DNA from: Bordetella genomosp. 9
GTDB taxonomy: Bacteria; Pseudomonadota; Gammaproteobacteria; Burkholderiales; Burkholderiaceae_B
Reading direction: 5' to 3'
NCBI RefSeq assembly: GCF_002119725.1
Contig: NZ_CP021109.1
Coordinates: forward strand, 2,728,001-2,792,000
DNA: 64,000 bases
Below are positions 17,312-26,540 of the stretch, piece after piece (within the stretch, counting starts at the first letter, position 1; every line of letters begins with the position of its first letter). Under the pieces are notes generated by a model. It saw only the letters and a list, made by a program, of their open reading frames with translations, made no database searches and was not told where the DNA came from. The position numbers were made by a program, and so were the translations under genes.

Positions 17312-19015
17312 TCAAGCCGCGGCGGCGGGCTGTGCGCCGCCCAGCAGCGGCGCAGCCGGCCCGTCCGGCCGGGCGATCTGCTGCGCCGGCACGTCGATGA
17401 CCTGGCCTTCGTTGATCTTGAACACGGCCACCGCCTCGGCCAGGCGCTGCGCCTGTTCCTGCAGCGAGCCGGCCGCCGCGGCCGCCTCTTCCACCAGCGC
17501 CGCGTTCTGCTGCGTCACCTCGTCCATCTGCGACACCGCGCGATTGACCTGGTCGATGCCGCTGGACTGCTCTTCCGACGCCGCCGAAATCTCGCCCATG
17601 ATGTCGGTCACCCGCTTCACCGACGCCACGATCTCCTGCATCGTCGCCCCGGCCCGCTCGACCTGCTGCGAACCCGCGCCCACCTTGGACACCGAGTCCT
17701 CGATCAGCGCCTTGATCTCCTTGGCCGCCTGCGCGCTGCGCTGCGCCAGCGAACGCACCTCGCCCGCCACCACCGCAAAGCCCTTGCCCTGCTCGCCCGC
17801 GCGCGCCGCTTCCACCGCCGCGTTCAGCGCCAGGATGTTGGTCTGGAACGCAATGCCGTCGATCACGCTCACAATCTCGGAAATCTTGCGCGAGCTGCCC
17901 GAGATCTCCTGCATCGTGTTCACCACCTCGGCCACCGCCGAGCCGCCGCGCTCGGCCACGTCCGAGGCGCTGGCCGCAAGCTGATTGGCCTGGCGCGCGT
18001 TCTCCGCGTTCTGCTTCACCGTGGACGCCAGTTCCTCCATCGAGGCCGCCGTCTCTTCCAGCGATGCCGCCTGCTGCTCGGTGCGGCTGGACAGGTCCGT
18101 GTTGCCCGCGGATATCTCGCGCGCGCCCACGTTGATCTCGTCCACGCCCCGGCGCACCGCCGCCACCGTGCGCGTCAGGCTTTCCTGCATGCGCTTCATC
18201 GCCGCGTAGAGCTTACCGATCTCATTGGTCGACCGGACCTGCACCGGTTCGGTCAGGTCGCCGGACGCGATGCGGTCGAAATGCCGCGCGGCCTCGGCCA
18301 ACGGGCGCACCACGCGGCCGCGCAGGAACAGGTAGGTGGAGACGATCAGCAGCAAGGCGATGATCCCGCCCGCGGCCACGGCATTCAGCACCATCGCGTA
18401 GCGCCGCTCCGCCACGTCGAAGCTTTCTTCATTGGTGCGCGCGCGCCAGGCCATGTACTGGCCAATGGCCAGCGCCAGGCGGTCGTCCATCACGTCGGAC
18501 ACCATCTGCGCATGGGTCTGGTAAGAAGGCAGGTCGGCCTTCTGCAGATCGTCGAACATCGCCTGCAGCCCCTGCTGCATCAGCGCGGTGAAGGCCTCAT
18601 CGATTTCCTTGAACTCGTTTTCAAGGCCCGGGGGCTTGGGCAGCGCCTGGTACTTCTTGAAATCCGCCAGCGCCTTGTCATAGGAGAGCCGGGCGAAGTC
18701 GACCAGCGGCTTGGCGGGCTCGGCCAGGCCGGTTTCCAGGATCGCCGGCTGTCCGATCTGCTTGATGACCTCGTTCAGATGCAAGGCGGCCGCGCGCCCC
18801 AGGCCGATCATGGCGTTCTTGTAGTCGGCCACCATCTCCTGCAGCGCGTTGCCGATGGCCTGGCTGCGGCGCATGTCCTGCATGGTGTTGTTGCCGACAT
18901 GCAGGGAGACGACGCCGAGCGCCGCACCCAGAACCAGCATGAACGTGAAAAAGACCAGAACCCACAGCAGGCTCGCCCGTATCGTCATGTTCGCAATGAA
19001 TCGGCGCATCGGCAT
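17312..19015 (-). CDS. Methyl-accepting chemotaxis protein (Tar/Tsr-like)
   Basis: The 567-aa receptor has a first membrane segment (about 10-38), a periplasmic helical ligand-binding region (about 40-210) like the Tar/Tsr four-helix bundle, a second membrane segment (about 215-237), a HAMP domain (LRGRVVRPLAEAARHFDRIASGDL), and a long signalling domain with the hairpin tip (IDGIAFQTNILALNAAVEAARAGEQGKGFAVVA). The C-terminus ends in an alanine run with no NWETF-type CheR/CheB tether. It sits between cheW and cheR and may be the locus-specific receptor. Its ligand cannot be told from sequence. Confidence 0.95.
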   Translation of the reverse strand: MPMRRFIANMTIRASLLWVLVFFTFMLVLGAALGVVSLHVGNNTMQDMRRSQAIGNALQEMVADYKNAMIGLGRAAALHLNEVIKQIGQPAILETGLAEPAKPLVDFARLSYDKALADFKKYQALPKPPGLENEFKEIDEAFTALMQQGLQAMFDDLQKADLPSYQTHAQMVSDVMDDRLALAIGQYMAWRARTNEESFDVAERRYAMVLNAVAAGGIIALLLIVSTYLFLRGRVVRPLAEAARHFDRIASGDLTEPVQVRSTNEIGKLYAAMKRMQESLTRTVAAVRRGVDEINVGAREISAGNTDLSSRTEQQAASLEETAASMEELASTVKQNAENARQANQLAASASDVAERGGSAVAEVVNTMQEISGSSRKISEIVSVIDGIAFQTNILALNAAVEAARAGEQGKGFAVVAGEVRSLAQRSAQAAKEIKALIEDSVSKVGAGSQQVERAGATMQEIVASVKRVTDIMGEISAASEEQSSGIDQVNRAVSQMDEVTQQNAALVEEAAAAAGSLQEQAQRLAEAVAVFKINEGQVIDVPAQQIARPDGPAAPLLGGAQPAAAA

Positions 19016-19067
19016 CCCCTTGTTCGGATAGGTTGGTCTCCGCCCGCATCCTCCTCGCGGCGGCCGC

Positions 19068-19568
19068 TCAGGTGGCGGCCTTCTCCACCAGCGCCATCTC
19101 GTCGCTGGTCATCAGCTTCTCGATATCCACCAGAATCAGCATGCGGTCTTCGACCGTGCCCAGGCCGGTCAGGTATTCCGTCGACAGCGTCGCGCCGAAC
19201 TCGGGCGCGGGGCGTACCTGGGCGGCGCCGAGCATCAGCACGTCCGAGACGCCATCGACCACGATGCCCACGACGCGGCGATCCAGGTTCAGGATGATCA
19301 CCACGGTCTGCTCGTTGTATTCGACCTTGCCCAGGTTGAACTTGATGCGCAGATCGACGATGGGGACGATGATGCCGCGCAGATTCGTGACGCCCTTGAT
19401 GAAAGGCGGCACGTTGGCGATGCGGGTGACCGCGCCGGCGTCATAGCCGCGGATTTCCTGCACCTTGAGGATGTCGATGCCGTATTCCTCTTCGCCCAGA
19501 GTGAAGACCAGGAATTCGCGGCCCACATCCTCGACGCGGGCGCCTTGCGATTGGGGTTTGGCTGCCAT
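19068..19568 (-). CDS. cheW: CheW, chemotaxis coupling protein
   Basis: CheW links chemoreceptors to the CheA kinase. The 166-aa product has the CheW fold signature ([60 protein letters not shown]). It lies 12 bp after cheA. Length is normal for the family. Confidence 0.97.
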   Translation of the reverse strand: MAAKPQSQGARVEDVGREFLVFTLGEEEYGIDILKVQEIRGYDAGAVTRIANVPPFIKGVTNLRGIIVPIVDLRIKFNLGKVEYNEQTVVIILNLDRRVVGIVVDGVSDVLMLGAAQVRPAPEFGATLSTEYLTGLGTVEDRMLILVDIEKLMTSDEMALVEKAAT

Positions 19569-19580
19569 AAGTATTCTCCG

Positions 19581-21743
19581 TCAGTTCAGGACCGCTTCGG
19601 CCTGCGTCCATTTTTCCCGGTTGGCCCGCGCCAGCGCGAACACGTCGACGATCAGCGCGACGCTGCCGTCGCCCATGATGGTGGCCGCCGATACGCCGGG
19701 GACCTTGCGGTAATTCGATTCCAGATTCTTCACCACCACCTGGTGCTGTCCGACCAAGTGATCGACCAGCAGCGCGAAGCGCCTGTCTTCCGCCTGCATG
19801 ATCACCGCGATGGCCTGCGTGGGGTCGGTCTGCGCGTTCGCCACCGAGAACACGCGATGCATCTCCACCAGCGGCAGATACTCGCCGCGCACGTGCATCA
19901 CGCGCTCGTTGCCCGCCACCGAATAGATCTGCTCGTTGGTCGGCTGCAGCGATTCCGTGACGTGGTTCAGCGGCAGGATGAAGGTCTCTTCGCCCACGCG
20001 CACCGACATGCCATCCAGGATGGCCAGGGTCAGCGGCAGCACGATGCGGGTCGTGGTGCCCTGCCCCGGGATGGACGACAACTGCACGTGGCCGCCCATG
20101 TCCTGGATATTGCGCCGCACGACGTCCATGCCGACGCCCCGGCCCGATATATCCGTGATCTGCTCGGCGGTGGAGAAGCCCGGCGCGAAGATCAGCTGCC
20201 AGACCTCGTCGTCGCTGGCGTTCTCGCTGACGGGGATGCCCTGCTGCATGGCCTTCTTCAGGATGCGCTCGCGATTCAGGCCGCCGCCGTCGTCGCTGAC
20301 CTCGATGACGATGTTGCCGCCGCTGTGCTGCGCCGACAGCACCAGCTGCCCGACCGGGTCCTTGCCCGCGGCGATGCGCTTTTCGGGCGTCTCGATGCCA
20401 TGGTCCAGGCTGTTGCGCACCAGGTGCGTCAGGGGATCGATGATGCGCTCGATCAGGCTCTTGTCCAGTTCGGTCGCGCGGCCGTAGGTCTGCAGCTCGA
20501 TCTGCTTGCCCATCTTGCTGGCAAGGTCGCGCACCACGCGCGGGAAGCGGCTGAACACGTAGTCCATCGGCATCATGCGGATGGACATCACCGCTTCCTG
20601 CAGGTCGCGCGCATTGCGTTCCAACTGCTCCATCCCGTTCAGGAGACGGTCGTGCAGCACCGGATCCAGCGTGGAAGCCGTCTGCGCCAGCATCGCCTGC
20701 GTGATCACCAGTTCGCCGACCAGATTGATGATCTGGTCGACCTTTTCGACGCCGACGCGGATGGAGGTCGACTCCTTGTCGGCAGCGGCGTTGCCCGGCG
20801 TGCCGCGCGCGGCACGGGCTGCGGCCGGGGTCTCGCCGGCTTTGCCGGACGCGGGCGAAGCCGGCGCCGCCGGCGCTGCCGCAGCCGCGGGAGCGGCCGG
20901 CGCCGCCTGGGCCGCCGCGGGCGCGGGCGCGCCAGGGGCGGGAACCTGCGCCTGGACCTGGGCCTGGGCTTGGGCCGCGAAGCCGGCGGCGGCTTCGGCG
21001 AAATCATCGACCGCATCGTCCGCAGCCGGGGGCGCCTCGCGAGCGATCGAAATCTGGTCCGCATCCACGATGAAGCAGCAGACCGCTTCGATGTCGTCGG
21101 CGGAACAGCTGCTTTCCAGCCACACCGTCAGGCCGCCGCCCGCGCGGTCGCTGGCCAGCACCTGGCCCAGGTTGTTCATCTCTTCCAGCAAGGACTGCGC
21201 GTCCTTTTCCGACACGCGGTTGATCCGCACGCGCAGCGGCGCGTCGCCGGCCGGGGCCGGAGCCGCTTCGGCTGCGGGCGCGGCTTGCGGCGCCGGCGCG
21301 GACGTCACGGGAACGGCGGCGGCCGCCGCGCCGCCCTGCTCGCCCTTGTGCTCCAGCGCCAATTGCCGCAACACCGCGCAGATGCGTTCATAGGCCGCGG
21401 CGTCGGGCTCCTCGGAAGCGCGGTAGGCGTCCAACTGGCTTTTCAGCACGTCCTTGGTTTCCAGAAAAATGTCGATCATGTCCGTGCGCAACGTCATCTC
21501 GCCACGGCGGATGGCGTCGAGCAGGTTTTCGAGTAAGTGGGTGGTTTCGGCCAGTTGCGTGAAGCAGCCGAAGGTGGCGGCGCCGCCCTTGATGGAGTGC
21601 GCCGCCCGGAAGATCGCGTTCAGCTGTTCGATGTCCGGCTGGCCCGCGTTCAGCTCGAGCAGAAGCTGCTCCATCTGGGCGAGCAGTTCGTCCGCCTCAT
21701 CGAAGAACGTCTCGTAAAACTGGCTCAGGTCAAGACCGCTCAT
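19581..21743 (-). CDS. cheA: CheA, chemotaxis histidine kinase
   Basis: The ATG at 21743 gives MSGLDLSQFYETFFDEADELL, the standard CheA N-terminus; the frame is open further upstream into Lys/Arg-rich residues that do not look native. The 720-aa product has the P1 phospho-transfer domain with H49 (FRAAHSIKGGAATF), a P2-like CheY-binding region, a very long Ala/Pro linker, P3 dimerisation (GVEKVDQIINLVGELVITQAML), the P4 ATPase (LVRNSLDHGIE, DDGGGLN, GRGVGMDVV) and a CheW-like P5. It autophosphorylates and passes phosphate to CheY and CheB. Confidence 0.97.
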   Translation of the reverse strand: MSGLDLSQFYETFFDEADELLAQMEQLLLELNAGQPDIEQLNAIFRAAHSIKGGAATFGCFTQLAETTHLLENLLDAIRRGEMTLRTDMIDIFLETKDVLKSQLDAYRASEEPDAAAYERICAVLRQLALEHKGEQGGAAAAAVPVTSAPAPQAAPAAEAAPAPAGDAPLRVRINRVSEKDAQSLLEEMNNLGQVLASDRAGGGLTVWLESSCSADDIEAVCCFIVDADQISIAREAPPAADDAVDDFAEAAAGFAAQAQAQVQAQVPAPGAPAPAAAQAAPAAPAAAAAPAAPASPASGKAGETPAAARAARGTPGNAAADKESTSIRVGVEKVDQIINLVGELVITQAMLAQTASTLDPVLHDRLLNGMEQLERNARDLQEAVMSIRMMPMDYVFSRFPRVVRDLASKMGKQIELQTYGRATELDKSLIERIIDPLTHLVRNSLDHGIETPEKRIAAGKDPVGQLVLSAQHSGGNIVIEVSDDGGGLNRERILKKAMQQGIPVSENASDDEVWQLIFAPGFSTAEQITDISGRGVGMDVVRRNIQDMGGHVQLSSIPGQGTTTRIVLPLTLAILDGMSVRVGEETFILPLNHVTESLQPTNEQIYSVAGNERVMHVRGEYLPLVEMHRVFSVANAQTDPTQAIAVIMQAEDRRFALLVDHLVGQHQVVVKNLESNYRKVPGVSAATIMGDGSVALIVDVFALARANREKWTQAEAVLN

Positions 21744-21759
21744 GACGCCCTTTTTCTTC

Positions 21760-22152
21760 TCAATGCGAAGGCTCGCCGGGCTGCCCCAGGAGCTCCGACG
21801 CCATTTCAATCAACAGATCCGGGTCAACCGGCTTCTGCAGCCATCCGCACACGCCCAGGTCGCGCGCCGCCGTTTTGCTTTCGACGTCGTCCTCCGTCGT
21901 CAGCACGAGCACGGGCACGTCCTGGTACTGGCCGGCCTGCCGCAGGCCCCGTATCAGGTCCAGCCCGCCCATGACGGGCATGTTCCAGTCGCTCACCACC
22001 AGGTCCACCGGGCGGTCCTGCTCCAGGGCGAGCGCCAGCGCATCCTTGCCATTGCTCGCGGCCAGCACCTGCCAGCCGGCGCCCGTCAGGGTCGCCTGCA
22101 CAATCATGCGCATCGTCGCGGAATCGTCCGCGACCAGTATCGTCGCCGTCAT
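21760..22152 (-). CDS. CheY-like single-domain response regulator
   Basis: This 130-aa receiver has D9/D10, phospho-acceptor D55 ([12 protein letters not shown]), Thr85/86 (LVLTTEDD) and Lys107 (LQKPVD), so it should be phosphorylatable. It is placed between motB and cheA and is distinct from cheY at 14862, for example in its VCGWLQKPVDPDLL ending. It could be a phosphate sink or a second motor-binding regulator. The role is inferred only from position. Confidence 0.93.
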   Translation of the reverse strand: MTATILVADDSATMRMIVQATLTGAGWQVLAASNGKDALALALEQDRPVDLVVSDWNMPVMGGLDLIRGLRQAGQYQDVPVLVLTTEDDVESKTAARDLGVCGWLQKPVDPDLLIEMASELLGQPGEPSH

Positions 22153-22166
22153 GGTCGAAACTGCTC

Positions 22167-23162
22167 CTATGGTGCGGTGTGAACCGGCGCCGCGGGGGCT
22201 TTCGCCGCCGCGGGAGTGGTTGGGACGGCGGGCGCCTGGGGCGCCGGCGCGCGCGTCAGCCCGGCGCCGATCTGCCTGGCGTCGCGGCCGGTTATGTCGG
22301 CCGCCGCCGCGTTCTCGCGCTCCAGCCTTTCCTGCGTGGCCCGGTTCAACACCACGAGACTGATGCGTCTGTTAACGGCAGCATATGGGTCATCCTTAAC
22401 CAGGCTGACACTCGAAGAAAGCCCGACCACGCGAGCCACCTTGGTTTCGGCCATGCCGCCGGCCACCAATTCCTGGCGCGAGGCGTTGGCGCGGTCGGCC
22501 GACAGCTCCCAGTTGCTGTAGGCGCGCTCGCCGCGCGCGTACTGCGTGGCGTCCGTATGGCCCGAAATACTGATCTTGTTGGGAATCTCGTTCAGCACCG
22601 GACCCAGCTCGCGCAGGATGTCGCGCATATAGGGCTGGACCTCGGCCGACCCGGTCGCGAACATGGGCCGGTTCTGGTTGTCGATGATCTGGATCCGCAA
22701 CCCCTCGGTGGTCATGTCGATCAGCAGCTGCGGGCGAAAATTCTTCAGGACGGGGCTGCTCTCGATCAGGTTGTTCAGGCGCTTTTGCAGATCTTCCAGA
22801 CGCCGCTGGTCGCGGCGCTGCGCCTCGTCGCCCTGCACCTGCGACTCCACGCGGTTGCCGTCGGCGCGCCGGATGTCGCCTTCGTTGCGCAGCGGATCCC
22901 TGCCGCCGCCCGGGATGGCGCTGGTCTCGGCCGAATTGTTCGGACCGCCGGTCAGGGCGACCCGCAGCGGCATGCGGAAGAACTCGGCAATGCCTTTCAG
23001 CTCCTCGCGCGGCACCACGCTGATCAGCCACATCACCAGGAAGAACGCCATCATGGCGGTGATGAAGTCCGCGTAGGCGATCTTCCAACTGCCGCCGTGG
23101 TGCCCGCTGTGCGGCGACTTCTTGCGGCGGATTACGACCCGATGGTTATTGACGGGAGCCAT
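22167..23162 (-). CDS. motB: MotB, flagellar stator protein
   Basis: MotB with MotA forms the proton channel that powers rotation. The 331-aa product has one N-terminal membrane segment with the proton-carrying aspartate at position 32 ([17 protein letters not shown]) and a C-terminal OmpA-like peptidoglycan-binding domain ([29 protein letters not shown]). The final 40 residues are an Ala/Pro tail. motA ends 15 bp upstream. Confidence 0.97.
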   Translation of the reverse strand: MAPVNNHRVVIRRKKSPHSGHHGGSWKIAYADFITAMMAFFLVMWLISVVPREELKGIAEFFRMPLRVALTGGPNNSAETSAIPGGGRDPLRNEGDIRRADGNRVESQVQGDEAQRRDQRRLEDLQKRLNNLIESSPVLKNFRPQLLIDMTTEGLRIQIIDNQNRPMFATGSAEVQPYMRDILRELGPVLNEIPNKISISGHTDATQYARGERAYSNWELSADRANASRQELVAGGMAETKVARVVGLSSSVSLVKDDPYAAVNRRISLVVLNRATQERLERENAAAADITGRDARQIGAGLTRAPAPQAPAVPTTPAAAKAPAAPVHTAP

Positions 23163-23177
23163 CCCTGCGCTCCCCGA

Positions 23178-24050
23178 TCAGGCCCGGCCGCCCTGGGTCT
23201 TGGCCTGGCGCACGTGTTCTTCCAGCTCGGCGAACGACGGGCGCACGCCCGAGAACAGCACCTTGCGGCCGAACTCGACGGCCAGCTGGGGCGGATAGCC
23301 GTTCATGCTGGCCAGCAGGGTCGTCTTGACGCATTCCAGGATCTTCACTTCCTCGGCGGTCTGGCGATCGACGCGGGAAGCCAGCGGCCCGACGAAGCCG
23401 TAGGCCAGCAGAATGCCCAGGAAAGTGCCGACCATCGCCTTGGAGATCAGGTCGCCCAGCACCGCCGGCGGTTGGTCGACGGCGGCCAGCGCCTTGATCA
23501 CGCCCAGCACCGCCGCCACGATGCCGAAGGCCGGCATGGCGTCGGCCACGTTCTGCAAGGCGTGCACCGGGATCTGCCGCTCATGGCGAAAGGTCTCGAT
23601 CTCCTCGTCCATCAGCGTTTCGATTTCGAAGGAGCTCATGTTGCCGCTGATCATGATCCGCAGGTAGTCCGTGATGAACTCCATCAGCTTCGGATCCTTC
23701 ATGATGCGCGGGCATTCCGTGAAGATCGGGCTGGAGGCCGGATCCTCGATGTGCGATTCGATCGCCATCAGACCCTCGCGGCGCGCCTTGTTCAGGATCA
23801 CGTACATCAAGGACATGAGTTCCATGTACACGTCCTTGTTGTAGCGGGCGCCGCGCAGGGCGTTCGGGATCGCGGACTTGATCAGATTCAGCGATTTGCG
23901 GCTGTTGCCGGCCAGGAAGGCGCCCGCGGCCGCGCCGGCGATCAGCGTAAATTCAAACGGCTGGTACAACGCGCCCATATGGCCGCCCAAGGCAACGAAG
24001 CTGCCGACGACCGACGCGATAACCACCAGATAACCAATAACAATCAGCAC
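23178..24050 (-). CDS. motA: MotA, flagellar stator protein
   Basis: MotA supplies four membrane segments and the cytoplasmic loop that contacts FliG. The 290-aa product starts at a GTG with AGGGG six bases upstream. It has the MotA/TolQ pattern (VVGSFVALGGHMGALYQPFEF, ADAMPAFGIVAAVLGVIKAL, MVGTFLGILLAYGFVGPLASR) and charged loop residues (ARREG). A possible FlhD4C2 half-site lies upstream at 24152. It probably starts the motAB-che operon. Confidence 0.97.
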   Translation of the reverse strand: MLIVIGYLVVIASVVGSFVALGGHMGALYQPFEFTLIAGAAAGAFLAGNSRKSLNLIKSAIPNALRGARYNKDVYMELMSLMYVILNKARREGLMAIESHIEDPASSPIFTECPRIMKDPKLMEFITDYLRIMISGNMSSFEIETLMDEEIETFRHERQIPVHALQNVADAMPAFGIVAAVLGVIKALAAVDQPPAVLGDLISKAMVGTFLGILLAYGFVGPLASRVDRQTAEEVKILECVKTTLLASMNGYPPQLAVEFGRKVLFSGVRPSFAELEEHVRQAKTQGGRA

Positions 24051-24151
24051 ATCAGGCCCCTGCCAAGCGTAGACGTATTACGAACGCCCATGATCCCCCC
24101 GAACCGCACCGACGAAAGCGTGGTTTACGGGGGGTTTTCAGGGGCATTTGG

Positions 24152-24168
24152 CGTTATTGAGACCGGTT
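24152..24168 (-). promoter_or_regulatory. Candidate FlhD4C2 half-site upstream of motA
   Basis: On the plus strand CGTTATTGAGACCGGTT matches the reversed FlhD4C2 half-box CGYTATTTNNNSCRTT at most positions. It lies about 100 bp before the motA start, where an activator of a class II motAB-che operon would be expected. The partner half-box is not clear. Confidence 0.35.
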
Positions 24169-24170
24169 TG

Positions 24171-24815
24171 CTACAACCGGCCGGCGTCCGCGGTCTCGGC
24201 GGGCAGGCCCGCCGCCGCGGTGGCGGTGCGGGGCGCCGAGGCCACGGCCGGCGCGCCTTCCGCGGCGCGGCGGCCCGCCCGCTCCCGGGCGGCGGCGCGC
24301 GTCTTGCCGGCACGCGGGGGCGGACGGCAGATCGCGCAGACGAAGTCCGCGCGCGGGTCGTGCGCGTGCGCGATGAAGTGCCCGCCGCACTGTCTGCATT
24401 CGGACAGCTGCAGCATCTTGCCGTCGAAAAAGCGCACGAGCATCCAGGCGCGGGTGAAGCTCAGCACCGGCTCGCCCTGGTCCAGGTCGGTCACGCCGGC
24501 GTGCTCGAGATACAGGCGATACGCGTCGATGATCGCACGCACGCCCTTGCTGCCGGTGTTCTCGTTCAGGAACTTGTAGACGTTGTAGAACAGCGAGGAA
24601 TGGATGTTCGGCAGCCAGGTCATGAACCAGTCCACCGAGAACGGCAGCATGCCCTTCGGGGGCGAGCAGCCGCGGATCTCGCGATACAGCCGCGCCAGCC
24701 GGTCATGGCTCAGGCTGGTCTCCGACTCCAGCACCTGCAGCCGCGCGCCAAGACCGATCATGGCGCTGGCCAACAGAATCTCGTCGGCCTCTTGGGAAAC
24801 GCTTTTGATAGCCAT
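24171..24815 (-). CDS. flhC: FlhC, flagellar master regulator subunit
   Basis: FlhC joins FlhD in the FlhD4C2 complex that turns on middle flagellar genes. The 214-aa product has the conserved helical body (ASAMIGLGARLQVLESETSLSHDRLARLYREIRGCSPPKGMLPFS) and the four-cysteine zinc site (CRQCGG and CAIC). A Lys/Arg/Ala-rich tail of about 35 residues follows the zinc site. flhD precedes it by 21 bp. Confidence 0.97.
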   Translation of the reverse strand: MAIKSVSQEADEILLASAMIGLGARLQVLESETSLSHDRLARLYREIRGCSPPKGMLPFSVDWFMTWLPNIHSSLFYNVYKFLNENTGSKGVRAIIDAYRLYLEHAGVTDLDQGEPVLSFTRAWMLVRFFDGKMLQLSECRQCGGHFIAHAHDPRADFVCAICRPPPRAGKTRAAARERAGRRAAEGAPAVASAPRTATAAAGLPAETADAGRL

Positions 24816-24836
24816 GAGCCTATGCAGTCGTAAGGA

Positions 24837-25160
24837 TCAGGCCAACTGCTCGACCGGCTGCTTGGCCAGCAGAATCGTGGCATGGGCCTGCTGCAGCGCG
24901 CCGCCCAGCACATCATGGGTCAACGCGGAAAGCAGGCTGTAGTCGTCGAAGCGGAAGCGGCACAACAGCGAGCTGGAGCTGGCCAGCTTCACCAACTGCG
25001 CCGGCGACAGCCGCATCAGGATGTCGGCGACCTGTTCACTGAATCCCAGGCGGAACATCGAGGTTGCGTAGTCGTCGCGCAGCATCCGCTGGGCGAGCAA
25101 CAGGTAGGACAGGTTCACTTCGCGGATGTCAGCGAGCAGAGTGTTCTCAGACTGGTTCAT
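24837..25160 (-). CDS. flhD: FlhD, flagellar master regulator subunit
   Basis: The 107-aa product carries the FlhD pattern ([51 protein letters not shown]). It is the DNA-binding partner of FlhC. The gene is preceded by an AT-rich, operator-like stretch (25161-25574) and is divergent from fliA. In Bordetella the equivalent operon is known to be repressed by the BvgAS system; whether that applies here cannot be told from this window. Confidence 0.96.
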   Translation of the reverse strand: MNQSENTLLADIREVNLSYLLLAQRMLRDDYATSMFRLGFSEQVADILMRLSPAQLVKLASSSSLLCRFRFDDYSLLSALTHDVLGGALQQAHATILLAKQPVEQLA

Positions 25161-25574
25161 GGGATATCCCTAGTTCACTATCGATCTCTATCGGGCTGTC
25201 CTGCCAGCGGGCCGAGCCGCGCTGGATGCTGCACAATGTCAAAAGTTTACGCAGTGTATCTTTTGTTCCCGTAATTCAAACAATTTACCATGTGCAATGT
25301 CATTTTGTATGTCAAACATGACATTTCTTTTGTTTCCGGTAAAGAACGCCGCCGTGAGACACATACGGCAACATTCCAGCTTTTGAGTTTAAGCCAATTA
25401 AGTAAACAAGCATTAGAAACGTTGTGTCTTTGTGCCAATGAAATGACGCGAAATACCCACAATGCCAGGATGTGATGCGGCGCCTGCGGCCAGATGGCTG
25501 ACAGCGCGCTGTCGCGAATTGGCAACAGTCCGCCTATGGCTGAGCAAGGCGCCTAATAGAGATTCGTCTACCGC
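25161..25574. promoter_or_regulatory. AT-rich flhDC/fliA divergent control region
   Basis: The 414-bp spacer is much more AT-rich than its surroundings, especially 25235-25445. It contains an inverted repeat AATGTCAT (25296-25303) and ATGACATT (25318-25325) separated by 14 bases, plus repeats of ATGTCAAA nearby. Poly-T and TTTC-type tracts (for example TTTCTTTTGTTTC at about 25324) resemble BvgA or H-NS-like targets, but no site can be assigned firmly. Short frames here have no support. Confidence 0.6.
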
Positions 25575-26330
25575 ATGCCCCTTTCCGAAGACCGCCTGGC
25601 CGAATACGCCCCGCTGGTGCGCAAGCTCGCCCTGCAGCTGCTCGCGCGGCTGCCCGCGAGCGTGGAACTGGACGACCTGATCCAGGCCGGCATGATGGGC
25701 CTGCTCGATGCCGCCCGGCGCTACCAGGAAGTGGCCGACGCCCAGTTCGAAACCTATGCGACAGCCCGCATCCGCGGCGCGATGCTGGACGAACTGCGCA
25801 ACCAGGACTGGCTGCCCCGCAGCGTGCGCAGCAAGGCAAAGCGGATCGATCAGGCCATCGCCCACCTGGCGCAGCAGCTGATGCGCCCGCCCACAGAGGC
25901 CGAAGTCGCCGCGCATCTGGACATCCCGCTGCCGGAATACCACCAGCTGCTCTATGACGCTCAGGGCGCGCAGATCGTGCATTACGAAGACTTCGGCGCC
26001 GAGAACGGCGGCGACAGCCGCGATGGCGACTGGGCGAACGCGGCCGCCGACCCGGGCGCCTCGGGCGACCCCCTGGACCGGCTGCTGGCCGCCGACTTCC
26101 GGCAGGCGCTGATCGAAGCCATCGACGCCCTTCCCGACCGGGAAAAACTGCTGCTCTCGCTCTGCTACGAGCAAGGCTTGAATCTGAAAGAGGTCGGCGC
26201 CGTCATGGGCGTCACCGAGGCCCGCGTCTGCCAACTGAGATCCCAAGCCATGGCGCGCCTGCGCGGCAAACTGCGCGAAGGCGCCTGGCAGAGCCTGCCG
26301 GAAGACCTGCGGATGGCTTACGTCGCCTGA
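25575..26330 (+). CDS. fliA: FliA, sigma-28 factor
   Basis: FliA directs RNA polymerase to late flagellar promoters. The 251-aa product has sigma region 2 (RLPASVELDDLIQAGMMGLLDAARRY, FETYATARIRGAMLDELRNQDWLPRSVRSKA), region 3 (RPPTEAEVAAHLDI) and region 4 (LPDREKLLLSLCYEQGLNLKEVGAVMGVTEARVCQLRSQAMARL). It is next to fliC and faces away from flhD. Its ribosome site is weak. Confidence 0.97.
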   Translation: MPLSEDRLAEYAPLVRKLALQLLARLPASVELDDLIQAGMMGLLDAARRYQEVADAQFETYATARIRGAMLDELRNQDWLPRSVRSKAKRIDQAIAHLAQQLMRPPTEAEVAAHLDIPLPEYHQLLYDAQGAQIVHYEDFGAENGGDSRDGDWANAAADPGASGDPLDRLLAADFRQALIEAIDALPDREKLLLSLCYEQGLNLKEVGAVMGVTEARVCQLRSQAMARLRGKLREGAWQSLPEDLRMAYVA

Positions 26331-26411
26331 GCTACGCCAGCGTGGCGGCGGTCTCGGGCAAGGCGCGCCCGACGCATCCACGCGGCTGAGATTTTTTGCA
26401 TTGTCTCCCCC

Positions 26412-26438
26412 TAAAGGTTTACCGAACCTTGCCGTTAC
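26412..26438 (+). promoter_or_regulatory. Sigma-28 (FliA) promoter of fliC
   Basis: TAAAGGTT, an 11-base spacer and GCCGTTAC match the sigma-28 consensus. The -10 octamer and spacing are the same as before flgM (6798). The site is about 100 bp upstream of the flagellin start, leaving a long leader that ends in GGGAG before the ATG. Confidence 0.9.
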
Positions 26439-26540
26439 CCAGGACAGCGGCGCGGCAAGCGGCCATCACGGTGCGCAAACCGCACGCAGGGCGGCCTAGC
26501 TGCCCGGTTTGAAGAAGCCTTTCTCTCTTGGGAGCTATTC

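Noticed and set aside
15023..19297. Very long open frame on the plus strand opposite cheB-cheR-receptor-cheW
   Set aside because: It is antisense to four well-identified genes, is extremely Arg/His/Ala-rich and has no motif; long antisense frames are expected in GC-rich DNA.
25247..25525. Small minus-strand gene in the flhD-fliA spacer
   Set aside because: No ribosome site, unlikely composition, and it covers the AT-rich control region.
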